Shown: piece by piece, positions 59,301 to 64,000 of the stretch | Layout of the letters: every line of letters starts with the position of its first letter | Position numbering within the stretch: position 1 is the stretch's first letter | Origin: Fischerella sp. PCC 9605 | GTDB lineage: Bacteria; Cyanobacteriota; Cyanobacteriia; Cyanobacteriales; Nostocaceae | Reading direction: 5' to 3' | DNA length: 64,000 bases | Assembly: GCF_000517105.1 (NCBI RefSeq) | Contig: NZ_KI912148.1 | Span: 1,544,518-1,608,517 of the forward strand | Notes under the pieces: model-generated | Seen by the model: the letters and a program-made list of their open reading frames with translations, nothing else | Databases searched by the model: none | What the model was told of the DNA's origin: nothing | Translations under genes and position numbers: made by a program

Positions 59301-61583
59301 ATGAGTAGCGCAATTGTCAATCACCCCGTAGATATAACCATTCCAGAATGGCTACAAAATTGCTTGTCCGCACCGCCTCCAGATCGTGCCGCAAGTGAAG
59401 ATGACCGAAGGTATTATGATACAGATTTGATTTGCCGAGCATTTGAATTTGCCTATCACCTGCATCAAGGTCAGTACCGCAAATCAGGAGAACCTTATAT
59501 TTGCCATCCTGTTGCTGTAGCTGGGATGCTGCGTGATTTAGGAGGCAGTGCTGCTATGATAGCAGCTGGATTTTTACATGATGTAGTCGAAGATACAGAT
59601 GTTACAATTGAAGAAATAGAACAGCGTTTTGGCTCAGAAGTCAGACGTTTAGTTGAAGGTGTAACTAAGCTTTCAAAAATCAACTTCAAAAGCAAAACTG
59701 AAAGTCAAGCGGAAAACTTTCGGCGTATGTTTCTGGCAATGGCACAAGATATCCGCGTGATTGTGGTGAAACTGGCAGACCGTTTGCATAATATGCGGAC
59801 TTTAGAATTCATGCCAGAAGAAAAACGCCGTCGCACCGCTTTAGAAACAAGGGAAATTTTCGCTCCCCTAGCTAATCGCTTGGGGATTTGGCGTTTTAAG
59901 TGGGAATTGGAAGATTTAGCGTTTAAGTATTTGGAACCAGAAGCTTTTCGCCAAATTCAGCAGCTTGTTTCGGAAAAAAGAACGGCGCGGGAAGAAAGAT
60001 TAACGAAAGTAGCTGAAACTTTGCGATCGCGAATGGCAGAAGCAGGTATTCGCTGTCTTGATATCAGCGGTCGTCCCAAGCATCTTTATAGCATTTATCA
60101 AAAGATGCAGCGCCAAAACAAAGAATTTCACGAAATTTACGATTTGGCAGCACTGCGGGTGATTGTCCAGACCAATGAGGAATGTTATCGTGCTTTGGCG
60201 GTAGTTCATGATTTATTTCGCCCGATCCCCGGTAGATTTAAAGATTATATTGGCTTACCCAAGCCCAATCGTTACCAGTCTCTGCATACAGGGGTGATCG
60301 GGCCTTGGGGTCGTCCTTTAGAAGTGCAAATTCGCACCATCGAAATGCACCATGTCGCCGAGTATGGGATTGCAGCCCACTGGAAGTACAAAGAAACCGG
60401 AGGTTCTCACATTGGCCATTTAACTGCGTCTGATGAAAAATTCACTTGGTTGCGGCAGTTATTGGAATGGCAAAATGATCTTAAAGATGCTCAGGAATAT
60501 TTAGAAAGCATCAAAGATAATCTCTTTGAAGATGATGTTTATGTTTTCACTCCCAAGGGAGATTTAGTGGCTTTAAGTCCAGGTTCTACGACAGTAGATT
60601 TTGCCTACCGCATTCATACAGAAGTAGGAAATCACTGTGCGGGTGCGCGGGTGAATGGAAGAATGGTACCGCTATCTACGCGGCTGCAAAATGGCGATAT
60701 TGTCGAGATTATTACCCAAAAAAATAGCCATCCCAGCTTGGATTGGTTGAACTTTGTCAGGACTAGTGCGGCGAAAAACCGCATTAAGCAATGGTACAAG
60801 CGATCGCGCCGAGAAGAAAATATTGCTCGCGGTCGGGAATTATTGGAAAAAGAACTCGGTAAAACAGGTTTTGAAGGTCTGCTGAAGTCAGAACCAATGC
60901 AGGCGGTAGCAGAAAAGTGTAATTACCACTCAACTGAAGATTTACTCGCAGCTTTGGGTTACGGGGAAATAACGCTGAACTTAGTACTAAACCGTTGGCG
61001 AGAAATAGTTAAGGGGCAACAGCCTGTTACTAATGAACCAGAATTTACACCAAATCTGCCAACTACAGCTAAAGCAGCAGCGGCGTTGCGAGATGGAGGG
61101 CCGGCAACGACTTCGCGCTTATCTGACTCGCCAATCGTTGGGGTAGAAGGGTTAGTGTATCATCTGGCTGGGTGTTGTACTCCCATTCCTGGTGAGGCAA
61201 TTATCGGTGTTGTCACGCGCGGTAAGGGAATATCTATCCATCGCCAAGGATGTCACAACCTAGAGAAAGTAGAGTGCGATCGCCTTGTGCCGGTAAGTTG
61301 GAACCAAGCAGCAGAAAACATTGGTCGTCCTCAGAGTTATCCAGTGAATGTGCAAATTGAAGCTTTGGATCGGGTGGGAGTGTTAAAGGATATTTTGTCG
61401 CGGCTGAGTGACCAAGGCATTAACGTGCGTCATGCTAACGTCAAAACTTCTTTTGGTCAACCGGCGTTGATTGATTTGGGGATCGAGATCCGCGATCGCT
61501 CTCAATTAGAACACATATTTGTCCAAATTAAGAAAATGAGTGATATTCTCAATATTCGCCGCGTCGGTCAAATTGATGGATAG
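59301..61583 (+). CDS. relA: bifunctional (p)ppGpp synthetase/hydrolase (RelA/SpoT family)
   Basis: About 760 residues. Start taken at the Met of MSSAIVNHPVDITIPEWL; earlier in-frame starts reach 59223 (TTG). In order: HD hydrolase domain (YICHPVAVAGMLRDLG, GFLHDVVEDTD), synthetase domain (GRPKHLYSIYQKM, RFKDYIGLPKPNRYQSLHT, VEVQIRT-type LEVQIRTIEMH), TGS domain (DVYVFTPKGDLVALSPGSTTVDFAYRIH), helical and zinc-finger-like region (LAGCCTPIPGEAIIG) and a C-terminal ACT domain. Both active sites look intact, so it should make and destroy the starvation alarmone. Confidence 0.97.
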   Translation: MSSAIVNHPVDITIPEWLQNCLSAPPPDRAASEDDRRYYDTDLICRAFEFAYHLHQGQYRKSGEPYICHPVAVAGMLRDLGGSAAMIAAGFLHDVVEDTDVTIEEIEQRFGSEVRRLVEGVTKLSKINFKSKTESQAENFRRMFLAMAQDIRVIVVKLADRLHNMRTLEFMPEEKRRRTALETREIFAPLANRLGIWRFKWELEDLAFKYLEPEAFRQIQQLVSEKRTAREERLTKVAETLRSRMAEAGIRCLDISGRPKHLYSIYQKMQRQNKEFHEIYDLAALRVIVQTNEECYRALAVVHDLFRPIPGRFKDYIGLPKPNRYQSLHTGVIGPWGRPLEVQIRTIEMHHVAEYGIAAHWKYKETGGSHIGHLTASDEKFTWLRQLLEWQNDLKDAQEYLESIKDNLFEDDVYVFTPKGDLVALSPGSTTVDFAYRIHTEVGNHCAGARVNGRMVPLSTRLQNGDIVEIITQKNSHPSLDWLNFVRTSAAKNRIKQWYKRSRREENIARGRELLEKELGKTGFEGLLKSEPMQAVAEKCNYHSTEDLLAALGYGEITLNLVLNRWREIVKGQQPVTNEPEFTPNLPTTAKAAAALRDGGPATTSRLSDSPIVGVEGLVYHLAGCCTPIPGEAIIGVVTRGKGISIHRQGCHNLEKVECDRLVPVSWNQAAENIGRPQSYPVNVQIEALDRVGVLKDILSRLSDQGINVRHANVKTSFGQPALIDLGIEIRDRSQLEHIFVQIKKMSDILNIRRVGQIDG

Positions 61584-61776
61584 TACTCAATTTGGCAGGG
61601 TGCGTTAACACGTGAATTATCCCCTTGCTAGTTGGGGGTAGATTGTTTGTTGTGAAGAAAAATTATATTTATTTATAAGGTGGATTTAGAAGATTAATGT
61701 TTTCAAGAGATAGGTGAGAATTATGAATGATAAATGCTGAATCCTAAAAATTTCATAATTCATAATTAATAATTTC

Positions 61777-62103
61777 TTACGATGTCTGATTTAAGAAAAA
61801 TATCCAACAACCACCATTGAGTAAAGCCGTGATGACTGCACCAACAATTACTCCTTTCATCAATGGGAATTTTTCTCGTCTTTTTAGTATAAAAATAACG
61901 GGAATGATATATACAAGTTGAGTGATCCCAATACCACTAAGATATATAATCAAAACTCGTAGGAAAAAATTTATTGCTAATGCATAGCCAATCACTGACT
62001 CCAACAATATCAGAAAAAGAAAAATAACAATTGCTAGTATATGCATTCCCAATACTAAAAAAGCACCCGCAATAACATTAGTAAATTCATTTCTTCGAGA
62101 CAT
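61777..62103 (-). CDS. small polytopic membrane protein, unknown
   Basis: A 108-residue protein with three probable membrane helices (about 8-40, 45-72 and 84-104) and basic loops (KRREKFPLMKG). No family recognised. It starts 23 bp after the radical SAM gene on the same strand, so the two are very likely one operon, and it may anchor that enzyme or act on its lipid or cofactor product. Confidence 0.7.
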   Translation of the reverse strand: MSRRNEFTNVIAGAFLVLGMHILAIVIFLFLILLESVIGYALAINFFLRVLIIYLSGIGITQLVYIIPVIFILKRREKFPLMKGVIVGAVITALLNGGCWIFFLNQTS

Positions 62104-62126
62104 GGATTTTTCTTAAATGGCAAAAT

Positions 62127-63542
62127 TCAATTTTTTTTATTAACCAATTCATACCCAGCACTACCCTCGCGATAAAAAATATTGAAGGTATCAAAGGGAA
62201 TAATCCTTCCATCTGGATGTACGATATGAATACACGATCGCTTCACAGAACGCACATCAAAGTTAAAGGGATCGAGAAACTGGACTATCATAATCCGAAA
62301 AATATTCGCATAGGTAATACCTTCAGGTACGCTTAACATTGGCAAACAACACAAAAGTTGCTTTAATGATGTTGCAGCTGAACTGGGTGAATGACTGGTA
62401 GAAAATAACTGAAAAATGTGGTGTTTGAGTTCTGCGTTTTGTTCGTAAAGTACGCTATTCGGCATGATTTCTACAAACACTTCGGGATTGATTAGTCCAG
62501 TCAGTGGTATGACTTTACCATTCAGTTTCAGCACATAGGCCATTGCCAAACAATCGGGATGGCAAGGAACAGGTAGAATATCTTGAGGTTGAAAGTAGGG
62601 ACTCTGTTGTAAAATTGACCTGCGTACTTCTGTAAGAGTGTACCTATCACGCTTGGGATCAAATCCCTGCAAACGTCCAGCAGCTTGGATGGGTTGAAAT
62701 GTTACGCCTCGCACACAACGCTGTTGCAAAGCATACTCAATTATTTTGCCGATTTCGTGGTCATTTAGCCCTTTTTTGAGGGTGACGACTAGAGTTGTAG
62801 AGATATTGTATTCGTTCAGGTGTGCGATCGCTTGTTCGCGAACACTACGCAAATCTGCACCCCGCAATTCTTTTAGCGCTTCTGCCTCAAAGCTATCAAA
62901 TTGCAGATATACTTCTATACCAGGCATGTATTGACTGAGGCGATCGCAAAAAGTTTTATCTTTCGCAATCCGCACCCCATTCGTATTAATCATTAAATGC
63001 TTAATCGGCTTGCTTTTAGCAATATCCATAATTTGAAAAAACTCTGGGTGGATTGTCGGTTCGCCACCACTCAACTGTACTATTTGCGGTTCTCCTTCAT
63101 TAGCCACCACCGCATCAATCATCCTTTCAATTTCTGCTAAGCTGCGATGGTGTCTGGGTTGATGAGAAACTTGTGAAAATTCTTCTGCACCGGAATCAGC
63201 ATAACAAATTGGACAAGAAAGATTGCACCTATCTGTTACTTCTATTAAAGTTAAACAGCTATGTTGTTCATGGTCGGGACACAATCCACAATCATAAGGA
63301 CAACCATATTTTATCGGTGTATGAAACTGAAGTGGCATATCTCCTGGCTTGATGAATTCCAGGGATTTTTTGTAATATTCAATATCATCGGCAATCAAAA
63401 CTTCTTCTCGTCCGTGAGTAGGACAGTGTTTAACTAAATAAACGCGATCGTCCTGAAAAATAATTTTTGCTTCTACCTTGACGAGACACTTTGAACAAAC
63501 ACTATTCGTCAAAGCATAAAATAGATAATTGTGAGTGGGCAT
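62127..63542 (-). CDS. radical SAM protein with two CX3CX2C motifs (MJ0619/Tes class)
   Basis: A 471-residue enzyme. An N-terminal zinc-finger-like part has C16, C19, C40 and H43. Then CPYDCGLC gives C81-x3-C85-x2-C88 with C96 nearby, and CNLSCPIC gives the radical SAM cluster C106-x3-C110-x2-C113. PQIVQLSGGEPTIHPEFF follows. Two such Cys motifs behind a zinc module mark the class of archaeal MJ0619 (pterin methylation) and Tes (tetraether lipid coupling). Substrate here is unknown. The C-terminal third has no SPASM signature that I can see. Confidence 0.88.
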   Translation of the reverse strand: MPTHNYLFYALTNSVCSKCLVKVEAKIIFQDDRVYLVKHCPTHGREEVLIADDIEYYKKSLEFIKPGDMPLQFHTPIKYGCPYDCGLCPDHEQHSCLTLIEVTDRCNLSCPICYADSGAEEFSQVSHQPRHHRSLAEIERMIDAVVANEGEPQIVQLSGGEPTIHPEFFQIMDIAKSKPIKHLMINTNGVRIAKDKTFCDRLSQYMPGIEVYLQFDSFEAEALKELRGADLRSVREQAIAHLNEYNISTTLVVTLKKGLNDHEIGKIIEYALQQRCVRGVTFQPIQAAGRLQGFDPKRDRYTLTEVRRSILQQSPYFQPQDILPVPCHPDCLAMAYVLKLNGKVIPLTGLINPEVFVEIMPNSVLYEQNAELKHHIFQLFSTSHSPSSAATSLKQLLCCLPMLSVPEGITYANIFRIMIVQFLDPFNFDVRSVKRSCIHIVHPDGRIIPFDTFNIFYREGSAGYELVNKKN

Positions 63543-63912
63543 GATGAAGAATTTTGTTTTTCATCTTACACCAAAGTGTGAATTATTCCTCAATAAATCT
63601 TTTCAGTATCCTCAAATCGTCGCTAAACAATTATTTGCGAGATTACAAAAAATATCACTCACTCTTTACCAAATCCCACAGCAAATCAATTCCATTTCTA
63701 AGATGTTTTGAATTCTGGTGCAAATCAACCAATCTATTAGATTGTAGTGGACTGGCAAGCCTAAAATGGTGTAATAGAAAATGTTCGTAGTAAGCGCTTC
63801 AGCGAGCCTTGACACGCCAGTAGGGTGCGTTACGGCAAGTAAAGCACCATTAACAGAAAATATGTGTTAGCGATCGCGTCACACACTCTACATTATTAGT
63901 TAAGTTTAGACG
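63543..63912. other. gap with no certain gene
   Basis: A 78-residue plus frame (63554-63790) has no family features and is probably chance. TAGGGTGCGTTACGGCAAGT near 63821 is a fragment of the TAACGCACC repeat family. HIP1-like GCGATCGC at 63869. Confidence 0.5.
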
Positions 63913-64000
63913 TCAGATTTCTTTCCGTTCCTCTGAAATAAGCTGTGAAAGAATATTTCCTGTAATATCTAGTAGTTGATCTAGTAGAAAGCCGATTATG
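63913..64000 (-). CDS. 3' end of a gene entering from the right edge (partial)
   Basis: The minus strand is open from the window edge to a TGA at 63913-63915, giving IIGFLLDQLLDITGNILSQL then ISEERKEI. The amphipathic, charged ending looks like a real protein C-terminus, but fewer than 30 codons are visible, so identity and even coding status are uncertain. Confidence 0.4.
   Translation of the reverse strand, partial: IIGFLLDQLLDITGNILSQLISEERKEI

Noticed and set aside
63554-63790. 78-residue plus frame near the right edge
   Set aside because: Upstream overlap with the radical SAM promoter region and no recognisable features.

Overview
The window reads as chromosome of a filamentous, probably heterocyst-forming cyanobacterium (Nostocales type). 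The grounds are the very dense HIP1 octamers (GCGATCGC), heptamer tandem repeats of the ATGACCA / TTGTTAG kind, and dispersed palindromes typical of that order. The gene content agrees: a panC-cmk fusion, DUF3110, COP23, a PATAN-type response regulator, a PatD-like heterocyst-frequency protein and TPR-CHAT proteins. No rRNA, tRNA or CRISPR array was recognised.

0-6.7 kb: a DppB-type peptide ABC permease, a secreted Arg/Tyr-rich protein, a decayed IS630-type transposase start, a Rieske oxygenase divergent from a TetR regulator (promoter flanked by two palindromic operators), proB, an alpha/beta hydrolase and a VOC protein. 6.9-11.8 kb: an accessory island with an aldo/keto reductase pseudogene, four type II toxin-antitoxin pairs, a Uma2 nuclease, a DUF6888/DUF6887-type small-gene pair, four copies of an intergenic repeat and a stray piece of tex. 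11.9-19 kb: tex, a small membrane protein, two tandem LEA-like paralogues between inverted repeats, a DUF4385 protein and another VOC protein.

19-30.7 kb: a two-partner secretion operon (hemagglutinin-like TpsA, transporter TpsB) followed by a TPR-CHAT protein. Divergent to it is a COP23 protein, and convergent with that is a large membrane protein with a triplicated domain and TPRs. After a 1.6 kb AT-rich gap comes an orphan chemoreceptor whose GAF domain carries both cysteines of a DXCF cyanobacteriochrome.

35-50.3 kb is mostly housekeeping: an M48 protease, an M15-like peptidase, mnmG, a GspC/PilP-like membrane protein, DUF3110, murQ, the PATAN response regulator, a zinc-ribbon membrane protein, panC-cmk, rlpA and glsA. 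A 111 bp MITE with an intact 8 bp target duplication lies at 41.24 kb. 50.4-55.2 kb: an unrecognised protein, a higBA pair, a fused DppD-DppF ATPase and small accessory genes. 55.3-64 kb: an MgtE-like transporter lacking MgtE_N, a cNMP-binding protein, a SRPBCC protein, a strongly structured non-coding region (HEARO/omega-RNA-like candidate), PatD, the bifunctional (p)ppGpp enzyme, and a double-motif radical SAM protein of the MJ0619/Tes class beside a small membrane protein.

The strongest leads are the radical SAM pair, the orphan structured RNA, the toxin-antitoxin island with its interleaved repeats, the TPS-CHAT locus and the DXCF chemoreceptor. All functions are inferred from sequence read by eye; no database search was run.
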